Positions 9,125 through 21,644 of a stretch of 64,000 nucleotides of DNA are shown here, in pieces (within the stretch, counting starts at the first letter, position 1; every line of letters begins with the position of its first letter). The DNA lies in NCBI GenBank assembly GCA_910589035.1, contig CAJUSI010000048.1:1-64000 (forward strand), written 5' to 3'. The position numbers and the translations under genes are program-made. Under the pieces are notes generated by a model that was not told the origin of the DNA, made no database searches, and saw only the letters and a list, made by a program, of their open reading frames with translations. This DNA is from an uncultured Acetatifactor sp. (GTDB taxonomy: Bacteria > Bacillota > Clostridia > Lachnospirales > Lachnospiraceae).

Positions 9125-9339
9125 CTCATCTGTTTCGGCGTCCATTTATTCGTTCCGATGTCCGTTTATCCGTTTCAGCGTCTGCTTATCCATTCCGACG
9201 TCCGTTTATCTGTTTCGGCGTCCATTTATTCGTTCCGACGTCCGTTTATCCGTTTCGTCTGCTTATCCGTTCCGACGTCCGTTTATCCGTTTCAGCGTCT
9301 GCTTATCCGTTCCGACATCCGTTTATCCGTTTCAGCCTG
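9125..9339. repeat. Tandem array of 20 bp units (about 11 copies)
   Basis: The unit is close to GTCCGTTTATCCGTTTCAGC, with variants GTCTGCTTATCCGTTCCGAC and GTCCATTTATTCGTTCCGAC. One copy is shortened to 17 bases. Variant units alternate, suggesting growth by larger 40-60 bp blocks. The array fills the gap between the sodA stop and the queH start and has no spacers, so it is not CRISPR. Confidence 0.9.
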
Positions 9340-9359
9340 CAGAATTCTCTCCCGGCTTC

Positions 9360-10001
9360 TCACTGCCGATTCTCACCCAGAATATCCTCGTAGCGCTTTC
9401 CTGCCTTTCTCCAGTTGATCAGATGAAACCAGCCGTCCACATAATCCGCCCTTCGGTTCTGGTACTGAAGATAATAGGCATGCTCCCATACATCCACCAG
9501 CAGAATGGGCGTATATGCCTCCAGATTGGTCACATCCTGGTTTGCCGTCTGCACAATGGAAAGGACGCCGTTCTTATCTGCAGCCAGCCAGGCCCAGCCG
9601 GAACCGAATTTTCCCACCGCCGCCTGCTTCATCTGCTCCTTCCACTGCCTGTAGGAACCGAAATCCCTGTCGATGGCCTCCGCCAGCGCTCCCGACGGTT
9701 CCTGCCCCACCGGGCTTTTCATGGAATCAAAATACAACTCATGGTTGTAGACGCCCCCGCCGTTGTTGCGCACGGCTGTCTGTATCGCCGCCGGCAGCAT
9801 ATCAATCTCTGTCAAAAGCTCCGTCAGGCTCTTTTTCTGCAGCTCGGGATAATCCGCCAAAGCGGCGTTTAAATTATCCACATAGGTTTTGTAATGCTTG
9901 TCATGATGAAAAGTCAATGTCTCCGCGTCCAGTACGGGAACCAACGCGTCATATTCGTAAGGCAGCGGACGGACTACAAAGGGATAGGTTTCAGCTTTCA
10001 T
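9360..10001 (-). CDS. sodA: Superoxide dismutase, Fe/Mn type
   Basis: A 213-residue cytoplasmic superoxide dismutase that converts superoxide to oxygen and hydrogen peroxide. Metal ligands are in place: a histidine in FHHDKHYKTYV (about 32), His87 in NHELYF, and Asp170 and His174 in DVWEHAYY. GSGWAWL near 133-139 is the usual core. The metal (Fe or Mn) cannot be decided by eye. A monocistronic unit; the gap to the next gene upstream (10,002-10,280) contains no recognisable gene. Confidence 0.93.
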   Translation of the reverse strand: MKAETYPFVVRPLPYEYDALVPVLDAETLTFHHDKHYKTYVDNLNAALADYPELQKKSLTELLTEIDMLPAAIQTAVRNNGGGVYNHELYFDSMKSPVGQEPSGALAEAIDRDFGSYRQWKEQMKQAAVGKFGSGWAWLAADKNGVLSIVQTANQDVTNLEAYTPILLVDVWEHAYYLQYQNRRADYVDGWFHLINWRKAGKRYEDILGENRQ

Positions 10002-10280
10002 ATTTTCCTCACATTTCTGCGCCGCAAATAATTAAGTTCAGGAATTGCCGGAAGGCGCTTCCCTGCATCCGGCAGCGCACAGACGCAGAGCCACTCCGGT
10101 TTTCCTGATTAGTATATGTCAGATTCTTCCTTTTATTCATCCTCAAACGCCCTGATCCTGCCTCTGCGCATCTCCCTCCTGCGGGACGGCATATTCCGAT
10201 CCGCCCCTTCTCCTTCCGTTCATGCAGACAGCGCCTCTGCCATATTTGCAGCGCCTGGCCCGGGTTACATTGCTTTGCGC

Positions 10281-11888
10281 CTAAAACGCCTCTAGCAGCC
10301 CTGCCAGTCCCTTTTCCTGATAAATCCCCTTATAGTACGCCACCTCGTCCCCGATGATTTCATCGATGACCCGCATTCCCAGCAGCTCCACCGGCGCTTT
10401 ATCATCTGTCAGAATATAATCGCCTGCCTCATAGGGCGCAAGGCCCCCCCATGTCCGCTCCATCATGGCGTACAGCTCCCCGTCCCCCAGGTTCTGCCGC
10501 CCGGCCTCAAAGTGATCCAGCATGGCTTTATTGTCCGAGGCAAAAAGCTCCCGGTTCGTAGAACCGGACACCTCCACTGTATACACTTCCTCAAACACAA
10601 AAGAAATGGTATCCGCAAGGTACTGATTGATATTTCCCTCTCCGCTGCCCCGCATATTCATATTGACTACCATGACGCCGCCCTCTGCCAGATGAGCTTT
10701 CACCAGATAGAAAAATTCCACCGAAGACATCTGAAAAGGAATGGTGATATCCTGATAGGCATCCACCATAATCACATCATATTTTTCGTCCGTGGCATTC
10801 AGAAATGCCCTGCCGTCGTAGGTGGTCACAGCCACGTCCTCCGGCAGATGAAAATATTCCCGGGAAAGTGCAGTAATCTTCTCATCGATTTCCACACCCT
10901 CGATCTCCATATCCCCGTAATACTTCCTGCACTGGGTGGCATAGGTGCCGGTTCCCATGCCCAGGATCAGCACTCTGCATTCCTCCGGGCGCTTTCCCTC
11001 CACCATCAGCGGCGCGGCCATGGCATAATCGTAGTACATGCCCGTAAGCCCCTGATTCTTCATATAAATGGACTGAACACCGAAGAGTACATTGGTGGAA
11101 AGGATGACACGGCTGTCGCTTTCCTTCACCTGGAGATAATTGTAGACAGACTCCCCCTCGTAGGTCAGGTTATTCTCCCAGAAGGCAAAGCTGTCGGAAT
11201 ACCCAAATGCGTAGCAGAGCAGGAAGCACAGAAGGGCTGTCAGAATCTTTCCCCTCCTGACCTGTGCGGCACTGATAAAATATGCAATAGCCAGCGCCAG
11301 CAGAATCCCGGCGAAAATCAGAAAGGTTATGGAAGTCCCCACAGCAGGGATCGTCACAAACGTGGGAACAAAGGTACCGATGATGCTGCCCACGGTATTG
11401 AAGGCTCCCAGAGTCCCAACCACCTTCCCGCTCTCCTCCAGATTGCCCACGGAATACTTGGCCAGGGAGGGCGTCACCGTCCCCAGGAGAAACAGCGGAA
11501 ATACAAAGATCACCATACAGGCCGCAAAAGCCGCTATGATCAGGAAATTATTGTTCACGGAGAAAATCAGCACCGCGGATATACCCACAACGATATACTT
11601 TCCCACCGCAGGAATCGCCGCAATCCACAGGGCGGCTATCAGAATCCTTCCATAGAGCTTTCCCGGATCCGGATTCTTATCCGCGCTCCGCCCCCCGTAT
11701 ATATTCCCCAGGGCCATGGCGATCATGATGGTGCCGATAATGATGGTCCAGACAATCTGGGAGGAACTGAAGTAGGGCGCAAGCAGCCTGCTGGCCCCCA
11801 GCTCCACCGCCATCACGGACATACCTGCGAAAAATTCCGTCAGGTACAGAAAAATTTTGTTCTTTAATATTTTAGGCGTATTCGTCAT
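10281..11888 (-). CDS. Fused membrane transporter-like / spermidine synthase-like protein
   Basis: About 535 residues. The N-terminal third to half has about seven hydrophobic helices (FFAGMSVMAVELGASRLLAP and onward). The C-terminal part is an SAM-binding Rossmann domain of the spermidine synthase superfamily (VLILGMGTGTY, then EIEGVEIDEKI, and MVDAYQD). Such fusions are widespread and annotated as fused MFS/spermidine synthase; a true aminopropyl transfer reaction is not shown. Two starts are possible: 11,888 (AAGGA 5 bases upstream, preferred) and 11,894. Confidence 0.75.
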   Translation of the reverse strand: MTNTPKILKNKIFLYLTEFFAGMSVMAVELGASRLLAPYFSSSQIVWTIIIGTIMIAMALGNIYGGRSADKNPDPGKLYGRILIAALWIAAIPAVGKYIVVGISAVLIFSVNNNFLIIAAFAACMVIFVFPLFLLGTVTPSLAKYSVGNLEESGKVVGTLGAFNTVGSIIGTFVPTFVTIPAVGTSITFLIFAGILLALAIAYFISAAQVRRGKILTALLCFLLCYAFGYSDSFAFWENNLTYEGESVYNYLQVKESDSRVILSTNVLFGVQSIYMKNQGLTGMYYDYAMAAPLMVEGKRPEECRVLILGMGTGTYATQCRKYYGDMEIEGVEIDEKITALSREYFHLPEDVAVTTYDGRAFLNATDEKYDVIMVDAYQDITIPFQMSSVEFFYLVKAHLAEGGVMVVNMNMRGSGEGNINQYLADTISFVFEEVYTVEVSGSTNRELFASDNKAMLDHFEAGRQNLGDGELYAMMERTWGGLAPYEAGDYILTDDKAPVELLGMRVIDEIIGDEVAYYKGIYQEKGLAGLLEAF

Positions 11889-12312
11889 GCTCATCCTTTC
11901 ATCTCTCCCATTCCCGGCTTCCCAAAGTCTGTTCCTCAACTATGTTCCGCATGCAGTCCAATGCTCTTAGGTCGGCTTACTCACAGTCTTTTCTGCATGA
12001 CGCTTACATATTTTAAATCCGCAACTTTCGAAAAGCCGCTCCGCTCATACATACCGGAGCACCCGCTCCAACAGGCAGACAGCCCGCTGCACCTTTTCCG
12101 TGGTACTCCGGCGCAGTCAGCAACCCTGCTGCCGGGGCATCAAGCCTGCTGAGCCGAAAGCGTCCAAAGGGCAGTCTGGTATGTGACCCTTGCGGCAGTC
12201 AAAATGCAGAAAACAGCTTTCACCCTTTCGTTTGGGTCCTCTTGTGTCTGATGGCCGCTCTTCCTGTAGAATCCTTTTTCTATTTTATAAGGCAGATTTC
12301 CGCATCCCGGGA
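11889..12312. other. Intergenic region, no gene recognised
   Basis: This gap lies between carB and the spermidine synthase-like gene. It has short frames in all directions but none with a ribosome site or recognisable product. No T-tract terminator or riboswitch core was found. Confidence 0.4.
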
Positions 12313-15505
<3,193 letters not shown>

Positions 15506-15513
<8 letters not shown>

Positions 15514-17074
15514 GGGATGCACCCCCTTTTCCGTTTTCCCCGGCATGCTTCGCAATCATTCTTCCCTGTGATGCCCCCGGAGTCTTTATCTCCGCCGTTT
15601 CGCTCTCCACAGCCGTCTTTCTCTCTGATGTCTCTGAGCTTTCTATCTTCGTCGTTTCTCCCTCTCCCATTACAGAATAATTCTCCTGCGCCTTACAGTC
15701 ACTCTGCACTTTTCCGTGTTCCATCACAAAATGATTCTCCTTCGCTTCACTCTGTCGCATCATAAAATGATTCTCTTTCGCTTTGCTCTGTCGCATCATA
15801 AAATGATTCTCCTTCGCTTCGCTCTGTCGCATCATAAAATGATTCTCCTTCGCTTCGCTCTGTCGCATCATAAAATGATTCTCCTTCGCTTCGCTCTGTC
15901 GCATCATTTGAATGAACCGGTCAAACAGATACCTGGAATCCTGGGGCCCGGGACAGGCCTCCGGGTGATATTGCACCGTGAAAATATTCTTACCCGTATA
16001 GGCAAGTCCCTCGTTGGTGCCGTCGTTTACATTGACGAAGGCCGGCACGGCCACCTTCGGGTCCAGCCTGTCCGTGTCCACCACATAGCCGTGATTCTGG
16101 GAGGAAATATACACTCTTCCCGTCTCCAGATCCTTCACCGGATGATTCCCTCCCCTGTGTCCGTACTTCATTTTATGAGTATCCGCCCCCGTGGCCAGAG
16201 CCATCAGCTGATGCCCCAGGCAGATGGCGAAGATGGGAATCTCCGTATCATAAAGCTTCCTGATCTCCCGGATCATCCCGGTGCACTCCTTGGGATCCCC
16301 CGGCCCGTTGCTGAGCATGATGCCGTCCGGCCCGTCCGCAATAATCTCCGCAGCCCCGGTCTGCGCCGGATACACCGTGACCTCGCAGCCCCTCTCCGCC
16401 AGAGAGCGGGCGATATTGGCCTTGGCCCCGAAATCCAGCAGCGCCACCCGCAGGCCCGCACCGTTCAATTCCTTCACCAGACTGGGCCTCTTCTCTCTCC
16501 CGCCCGCACGGTAAAGGGCCTGATCAAACCTTGCGGAGCCGGACAGCGGTCCGTTCTGGGCCAGCTCCGTCACAGGCTTCACCACATACTTTTCCCGGCA
16601 GGTGACCTTCTCCACCACCTTCCCCGTGGTATAAGCCCGGATCCTGGGCGCAATCTCCGCAAAATCAAAATTGTCATCCGTGGTGATCATCCCGTTCATG
16701 GTACCCTTCTCCCGCAGAATCCTGGTGAGGGCTCTGGTATCGATACCGGCGATGCCGGGCACATTATTTTCTTCCAGAAATTGTTGGATACTGATGTCGC
16801 AGCGGAAATTGCTGGGAATACGGGAGAGCTCCCGGACAAGAAACGCATCCGGCCAGGCCTTCGAGGACTCCATATCCTCCCTGCAGATGCCATAATTGCC
16901 GATGAGGGGATAGGTCATGCACACCGCCTGCCCCGCATAGGAAGGGTCTGTCAACACCTCCAGGTATCCCGCCATGGAAGTGTTAAACACTATCTCGCTG
17001 ATTACCTCTCTGTGGGCGCCTATGTGAGTTCCCTCAAACACGGTGCCGTCCTCCAAAATCAAAAACGCCTTCAT
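15506..17074 (-). CDS. carA: Carbamoyl-phosphate synthase small subunit with repeat-bearing C-terminal extension
   Basis: Residues 1-388 are a normal CarA: an N-terminal domain and a class I glutaminase with Cys285 in CLGHQ and His370/Glu372 in QYHPEA, releasing ammonia from glutamine for CarB. The protein then continues for about 130 further residues absent from ordinary CarA (about 355-390 residues). The extension starts with five copies of a 12-residue unit (MMRQSEAKENHF) and ends in a Glu/Thr/Ser-rich low-complexity tail. The extension stays in frame up to the carB overlap. The start at 17,074 begins the conserved MKAFLILEDG. Whether the tail disturbs CarA-CarB contact is unknown. Confidence 0.93.
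15720..15908. repeat. 36 bp tandem repeat inside carA (5 copies)
   Basis: A 36 bp unit (beginning CATAAAATGATTCTCCTTCG on plus) occurs five times with few changes; three copies are identical. Being a multiple of three, it adds 12 residues per copy to the CarA tail. The array lies at the junction between the conserved glutaminase and the extra tail. Confidence 0.92.
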
Positions 17075-17145
17075 CTTACGCTCCCATCTCCCGCCCCGGC
17101 GGGCACGCCATATCTTCCAGACATTCTCTTCTAAACATTCGTCAT

Positions 17146-17174
17146 ATTATAGCACATAACAAAAAGACGGGCAA
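17146..17174 (-). promoter_or_regulatory. carAB promoter
   Basis: On the minus strand TTGCCC (17,169-17,174) and TATAAT (17,146-17,151) are separated by 17 bases, a good sigma-A spacing. The -35 box lies inside the loop/stem of the terminator of the preceding gene. No PyrR-binding or attenuator structure was recognised before carA. Confidence 0.6.
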
Positions 17175-17190
17175 TAAAAAACCCGCCTGT
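17160..17190 (-). terminator. Intrinsic terminator of the Uma2 unit
   Basis: On minus, AGGCGGG and CCCGTCT pair over 7 bases (one G-T), with a T-rich loop and a TTTTTGTT tail. It starts 13 bases past the stop of the 65-residue gene. Confidence 0.65.
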
Positions 17191-17202
17191 TTTTGAAGGA
17201 AT

Positions 17203-17400
17203 TTACTCTTCGATTTCTACTATGGATAGTTTATATTTAATATGTCTGTTCTCTGTTGCCGGTATCTTAAATACATCTTCGTCGATCTCTAACACAGTCC
17301 ACGCATCCGTATATATTTCACCGTCAATCACTTCAATCCTCAAAAATCCCGGAAGATTGTATATATCATCCGCTTCAAACTCTCTTTTTTGGCGTTTCAT
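17203..17400 (-). CDS. Small Uma2-N-terminus-like protein, unknown function
   Basis: A 65-residue acidic protein with a strong ribosome site (AAGGAGGGGCTG). Its DDIYNLPGFLRIEVIDGEIY stretch parallels the first strand-helix of the Uma2 protein just upstream (DDIYALPDGERAELIDGKIY). The rest is a short beta-rich segment without the nuclease core. It follows the Uma2 gene by 25 bases and precedes a terminator, so the two are co-transcribed. It may be a degenerate Uma2 fragment or a small partner that mimics the Uma2 N-terminus. Confidence 0.6.
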   Translation of the reverse strand: MKRQKREFEADDIYNLPGFLRIEVIDGEIYTDAWTVLEIDEDVFKIPATENRHIKYKLSIVEIEE

Positions 17401-17425
17401 CAGCCCCTCCTTATTTTAACTCTAA

Positions 17426-17959
17426 TCACTGAACCGATATCGAAAAATCTTCATATATTCCAACAGGTACATCCTCGCCAAAAGAATACTCTTCCATTAC
17501 TCCCTTTTCAAAACTATATACCGTGACGCGCTCTTTCATCGGATCAACAATCCAGTATTCCCTCACGCCTGCCGTTCGATATTTGAACAACTTGGTAAAG
17601 TAATCCATCGGCTTATTGCCCTGAGATACAATTTCAATGATCCAGTCCGGCGCACCGTGACATCCTCTGTCATCTAATTTTGAAGAATCACAGACTATGG
17701 AAATATCCGGTTCCATATAATTGATATCATCTTTATTCAGGAAAACGGCAAATGGAGCAATGTTGACTTCACACTCACCATCTTGGGCTTCAATATAATC
17801 GGCAATCTTTCTGCTCAAGGAAAGCAATATCCTCTGATGCGTCCTGCTTGGCGGAGCCATATAATAGATTTTTCCGTCAATCAGTTCCGCCCGCTCTCCG
17901 TCCGGTAAAGCATAAATGTCATCTATTGTATAGATTTTTTCTTTTCTCAGTGCATCCAT
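17426..17959 (-). CDS. Uma2 family (DUF820) putative endonuclease
   Basis: A 177-residue Uma2 (DUF820) protein with a PD-(D/E)XK nuclease fold. The family core is visible: YMEPDISIVCDSSKL (first acidic site), then PDWIIEIVSQGN (the E-x-S/K position) and YRTAGVREYWIVDP. These genes are common in accessory DNA and their biological substrate is not established. The start at 17,959 is chosen because GGAGG lies 7 bases upstream; the longer frame to 18,016 lacks a site. Confidence 0.85.
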   Translation of the reverse strand: MDALRKEKIYTIDDIYALPDGERAELIDGKIYYMAPPSRTHQRILLSLSRKIADYIEAQDGECEVNIAPFAVFLNKDDINYMEPDISIVCDSSKLDDRGCHGAPDWIIEIVSQGNKPMDYFTKLFKYRTAGVREYWIVDPMKERVTVYSFEKGVMEEYSFGEDVPVGIYEDFSISVQ

Positions 17960-18020
17960 CTTTACACCTCCATCCATACTACCATTATATTCCACAAACT
18001 CTGGAAATACAAACAAATTC

Positions 18021-18752
18021 TTATCTCATTCCTTCTGTTCCATTAGGAGACGAATAAAATTCTTCTCCTGTCTCCAGGCATATGGCTGCAAGCCTGCCGC
18101 CAGGATAATGCGCGCCGCAGTCAATTGCTATGTGATTGTTTCTCCGATATATAAAGCCTGGATTGGGATTATCCCGGATTGTCTGTGTCGGCGTATGCCC
18201 TGTTATAACAAATGTATCTTCAAAATATCTTACATCATAATCTGCTCTCACCCATATCAGATCATGGAGCGAGTAATCTTCTATATCTTTCTCCGAGGAA
18301 TAATTTCCCAAGCCTGCATGTACCAGAAGGTAGTCTCTGCCGTCAGCTGCCACTTCTTCGTATATTGAAAACTCCTTTATAAAATCAAGCACATCCTTCT
18401 TTTCCTCCGCATCCAGTCTCCGAAACTCATCGATGGTTGATTTGCTCCCGTTGTATTGCCATGTCACCAGATTATCCAGCATCTCTTCATCCAATTCTTC
18501 TATGGACATATCTGTGATTTCCTTCCTGAGAAATTCCAGGCATTCCAGGGCCATAAGTTCATGATTGCCAACCACACAAATTACGTTTGACATTTCCATG
18601 AGCCTCTTCAGCGTCCTGATGGGATGCGGCCCCCGGTCGAGAACATCTCCCAGAACATACAGCGTGTCCGATTCCTTCAGCCTGATCTTATCAAGCAATT
18701 CCATGAACATATCATATTGTCCATGAATGTCTGATATTACGTACGTAGCCAT
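18021..18752 (-). CDS. PPP-type serine/threonine protein phosphatase
   Basis: A 243-residue metallophosphoesterase of the PPP class. Metal-binding motifs are complete: SDIHGQ (7-12), GDVLDRG (about 35-41), GNHE (about 61-64), then an HAG histidine and TGHTPT. Bacterial members resemble PrpA/PrpE and dephosphorylate Ser/Thr/Tyr residues or small phosphates. The start at 18,752 has GGGAGG upstream. It lies in a run of accessory genes that also contains a broken paralogue at 19,902-20,559 (shared endings CLETGEEFYS / CLETGERFYS). Confidence 0.88.
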   Translation of the reverse strand: MATYVISDIHGQYDMFMELLDKIRLKESDTLYVLGDVLDRGPHPIRTLKRLMEMSNVICVVGNHELMALECLEFLRKEITDMSIEELDEEMLDNLVTWQYNGSKSTIDEFRRLDAEEKKDVLDFIKEFSIYEEVAADGRDYLLVHAGLGNYSSEKDIEDYSLHDLIWVRADYDVRYFEDTFVITGHTPTQTIRDNPNPGFIYRRNNHIAIDCGAHYPGGRLAAICLETGEEFYSSPNGTEGMR

Positions 18753-18784
18753 ACAGATTACCTCCCGTTTTTCTATACGGTATT

Positions 18785-19158
18785 TCAATCCCACCAAATA
18801 TAAAACTCGGACTTGTCCTTTATGATTTTTCTTAACTCCTCATATCCCCCTGTGCAATTAGCATCTGCATGATGGTTCCTGCACTCTCGAATCAGCAGAA
18901 CGATTTCTTCCTCCGATATTTCCCGAGTAAGCCGAAAGTCTATGGTGTCATGGGAGATGTCAATTATTTCCGCGCCAAACCTTTCCTCCCAGCTCTTTGC
19001 TATATCATACATTTCATCGGATGTGGGCGTTGCATTCCATCCTCCCCAGTAATTTCCGAAAAGTCTGAATATTTCATAAGTACGATCCAGATTTTTAGTT
19101 TGAAAAACTGAAACATGCAGCCGTCATCACTTACCCTTATATTTATCTTTTTACTCAT
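18785..19158 (-). pseudogene. Small DUF4253-like protein with homopolymer frameshift
   Basis: A good start at 19,158 (GAGGAG upstream) gives about 20 residues, then the frame shifts at an A5 run (19,092-19,096). Adding one A joins it to the 18,785 frame and yields a protein of about 124 residues containing NYWGGWNATP, WEERFGAEIID and a terminal FYIWWD. The last part resembles the end of DUF4253 proteins (unknown function). The mutation may be real or an assembly homopolymer error. It sits 32 bases upstream of the phosphatase gene, probably the same operon. Confidence 0.55.
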
Positions 19159-19195
19159 AAGCAAACTCTCCTCTATACTGGTAATAACATATCTA

Positions 19196-19891
19196 TCATG
19201 CTTCATCCGTTCCCGACAGAATATCCTTTTTTACCATCTCGATTGCCTCATCTGCTGTGATTTTGTCTGCAAGGATAAAAAATATCGGTATACTCAACCT
19301 GTTCATTAAATCCGGCAAAGCTGCTGTTATAAAGTCCTCCGTCTCCAGCTCATCCAATTCATAATAAGTGTACGGAACAAGCATTGCAGCCGTTATGTCG
19401 TACATTTCATCTTCTGTGACATAAAACCGCGGGCAGAATAGATATTGCGAGTTATAAAGCCTCCCATCCATTCCATCCGCCACCCGCGGCCATACTCTTG
19501 CCTGCAGAAAATTCATAAATCTGTACAGCTCCGGCCGTTTTTCCGATGTCCTGCATATTTCCGCCCCAAGCTTAGAATAATATACTCGTGCCTCCATGCC
19601 GTCATCATAGAAAAAAATGCACCCTTCTGTTATTTCCCCCGGACACATATCACAGTTTTGAAACATCATGGTAATTTGCGGTATGCCTTCCTCTGTTATA
19701 TTCTGCTTGAACTGTATGTTATGCGCCTTCAAGTAGGATGAAAATTTTACTATTATTTCCTTCTTATTTGGGCTGCCTTCTCCTTTATTTTTCACAGCCG
19801 ATCTTTTTGATTTGTCCTTCATCTCATTCATCATGATTATTTTTCCGCCCTGTTCCTGCATCATAGACATCTCCTTAAATTTTATTGCCAT
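19196..19891 (-). CDS. Hypothetical cytoplasmic protein
   Basis: A 231-residue protein with no motif I recognise. The first 40 residues are basic and low-complexity; the remainder is mixed alpha/beta (FKQNITEEGIPQITMMFQ, FFYDDGMEARVYYS) and vaguely recalls YbjN-like or secretion-chaperone folds. Two starts have ribosome sites: 19,891 (GGGAGAGAGT) and 19,870 (AAGGAG). It lies between two PPP-phosphatase genes in the same orientation and is probably co-transcribed with them. Confidence 0.6.
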   Translation of the reverse strand: MAIKFKEMSMMQEQGGKIIMMNEMKDKSKRSAVKNKGEGSPNKKEIIVKFSSYLKAHNIQFKQNITEEGIPQITMMFQNCDMCPGEITEGCIFFYDDGMEARVYYSKLGAEICRTSEKRPELYRFMNFLQARVWPRVADGMDGRLYNSQYLFCPRFYVTEDEMYDITAAMLVPYTYYELDELETEDFITAALPDLMNRLSIPIFFILADKITADEAIEMVKKDILSGTDEA

Positions 19892-19901
19892 ACTCTCTCC
19901 C

Positions 19902-20559
19902 TTATTGCGAATAGAATCTTTCGCCTGTCTCCAGGCACATACATGCCAGTCTGCCGCCGAAAAAACCGCTGCCGCAGTCCATAATTACTACATTTTGCTG
20001 TTCATTGGTCCAAATCGAGTTTTGGGGTTTATCTAAATACATTTCACCGGTTTTCCATATAATATTCGCCGTCGGCGTATGCCCACAGCATGAAATATAA
20101 CCTTCCATTCCTTCCAGGAAAAACAAGTCCAAATTCCGGTTCCCCATCAAATAGTAATCTTTTGACCGCATAACAGGTGGATAGGACGTCATGGCGTGCG
20201 CCAGTAAATATTCTTTCCCGCAGACAGACAGCTGGATCTGGAGCGGAAGCGAATCAATCAAATCCGCCAGATTTAGCATATCAGCCTCTGTCAACCGCCG
20301 CTTCATCAACTCAAAGGAATTATAGGTATATGGGGGCATCCTTGATTTCTTCCGATCCGAGAGGGAAAAATATTCTAGATACACCTTTCCTGCAACCCTG
20401 CCAACAGAAAGTATGTCCTTCGGGATCCGGATATTCTGCTCCCCTGTCAAAAACATCCCCTAACAGAAATATCCTGTCGTCTCTGTTCATCTGGATCTGA
20501 TTCAGAATGCTGTCAAGCTTTTTTGCTTCATTATGTACGTCGCCAATGATATAATGCAT
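19902..20559 (-). pseudogene. PPP-type phosphatase, frameshifted and internally deleted
   Basis: The start at 20,559 (AAGGAG) gives MHYIIGDVHNE and LLGDVFDRG, the first two metal motifs. The frame then changes near 20,400-20,450 and the essential GNHE motif is missing. The other frame resumes with a phosphatase C-terminus: LLAHAMTS, CCGHTPTANI and CLETGERFYS. So both a deletion and a frame change have occurred and catalysis is unlikely. It is a degenerate paralogue of the intact gene at 18,021. Confidence 0.75.
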
Positions 20560-20667
20560 CTTCCGCTCCTTAAAATTCCGGTTTTGATTATAGTATACTC
20601 TGTCATAAATTAATTTCAATGTTGAGCAGTCAACATTCGATTCCATATTGACATACGGACACCCGGA

Positions 20668-21564
20668 TCAGGTGAACCAGGTATTATCTGCATCGTAATT
20701 GTTGTTGAAATCATTGTCAAAAACCATTGCCAGAGTCCGCAGCAGTTCGTTTTGAAATAGGCGCTCTTCGGAATACTGCAAATTGTTCCTGAGATTTGCA
20801 TATTCTCTTTGAGCGAAATAAACTTTCTGCGCCTTGATGATGTAATCGCAGGGCAGATAGTCGAGCAATCCCTCACCGTACAGCTGCCGTGCCGTCTCCA
20901 TGCCGCATCCTCTGATGATCTCAAACACACAGTCAAAATAATTTATCTGTGGATTTATCTTTCTCCAGCGCTTTGCTACTCCAGGCACCGAATAGCTCTT
21001 GATAAAAGCCTCTGTCTCGTTTATTATTCTCTCAAGCTTTTGGCAGTCCTTATTACCACACTGATCAAAAAATTTCGTCATCAGCTCTTTTTTTACCCTG
21101 CCAATCTCAGTCTCAAAATGACTCCAGGCTCCGTCGCTGTCATCTGTGCCGGGTATATAGTTGAATCCGCCGCTCGCTTCATAGCACGCAAGGAGATCAT
21201 ACAGCATCCCGAATACCGTCTTATATATATCGCCGCGTCGATCGTCCGGATGTATTTCAGAGACCTTTACCTCATGAAGAAATGCATTTTTGTTTCCCGC
21301 CAGAACCTTGCCATATTTCTTTATAACTGTTATCTCCTTGGGGAAATTGGCATGTATGTCTGTCCGGAGATGGTTGCATATCGTAGCTTCGGGAATTCCA
21401 GTCTTCTGCTCCATTTCAGCTCTCATTTTCTCCGCAGATATTCCTTTTTCTTTTCTTGCCTTATGGAAAGCGGTGATCAGCTCATCCCTTTGGAAGAGAT
21501 AAATATTCCCGGCATCCACATACAAATTACATTCCTTACGATCCTCGAATTTATTTTCTTTCAT
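20668..21564 (-). CDS. Hypothetical protein with possible N-terminal HTH
   Basis: A 298-residue protein. Residues about 25-67 (ELITAFHKARKEKGISAEKM ... TGIPEATICNHLR) look like a helix-turn-helix, hinting at DNA binding. The remaining 230 residues are helical and acidic with no known motif. The start at 21,564 has GAGGTGATGAC upstream. It is the first gene of the minus-strand accessory run ending at 17,203 and could be its regulator, but this is a guess. Confidence 0.55.
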   Translation of the reverse strand: MKENKFEDRKECNLYVDAGNIYLFQRDELITAFHKARKEKGISAEKMRAEMEQKTGIPEATICNHLRTDIHANFPKEITVIKKYGKVLAGNKNAFLHEVKVSEIHPDDRRGDIYKTVFGMLYDLLACYEASGGFNYIPGTDDSDGAWSHFETEIGRVKKELMTKFFDQCGNKDCQKLERIINETEAFIKSYSVPGVAKRWRKINPQINYFDCVFEIIRGCGMETARQLYGEGLLDYLPCDYIIKAQKVYFAQREYANLRNNLQYSEERLFQNELLRTLAMVFDNDFNNNYDADNTWFT

Positions 21565-21644
21565 GTCATCACCTCTGATTTCGCCTTCCGGTGAGGCCGT
21601 CAAAATCCTCCATCAATGTTCCTTTAACTTCTCATTCCCGGAAA

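Noticed and set aside
9125..9339. CRISPR array
   Set aside because: The 20 bp units are directly adjacent with no spacers, and no cas genes are present; it is a plain tandem repeat.
11889..12312. T-box or cobalamin riboswitch before the spermidine synthase-like gene
   Set aside because: A GTACCAC-like phrase exists but the conserved T-box and B12 cores and a terminator are missing.
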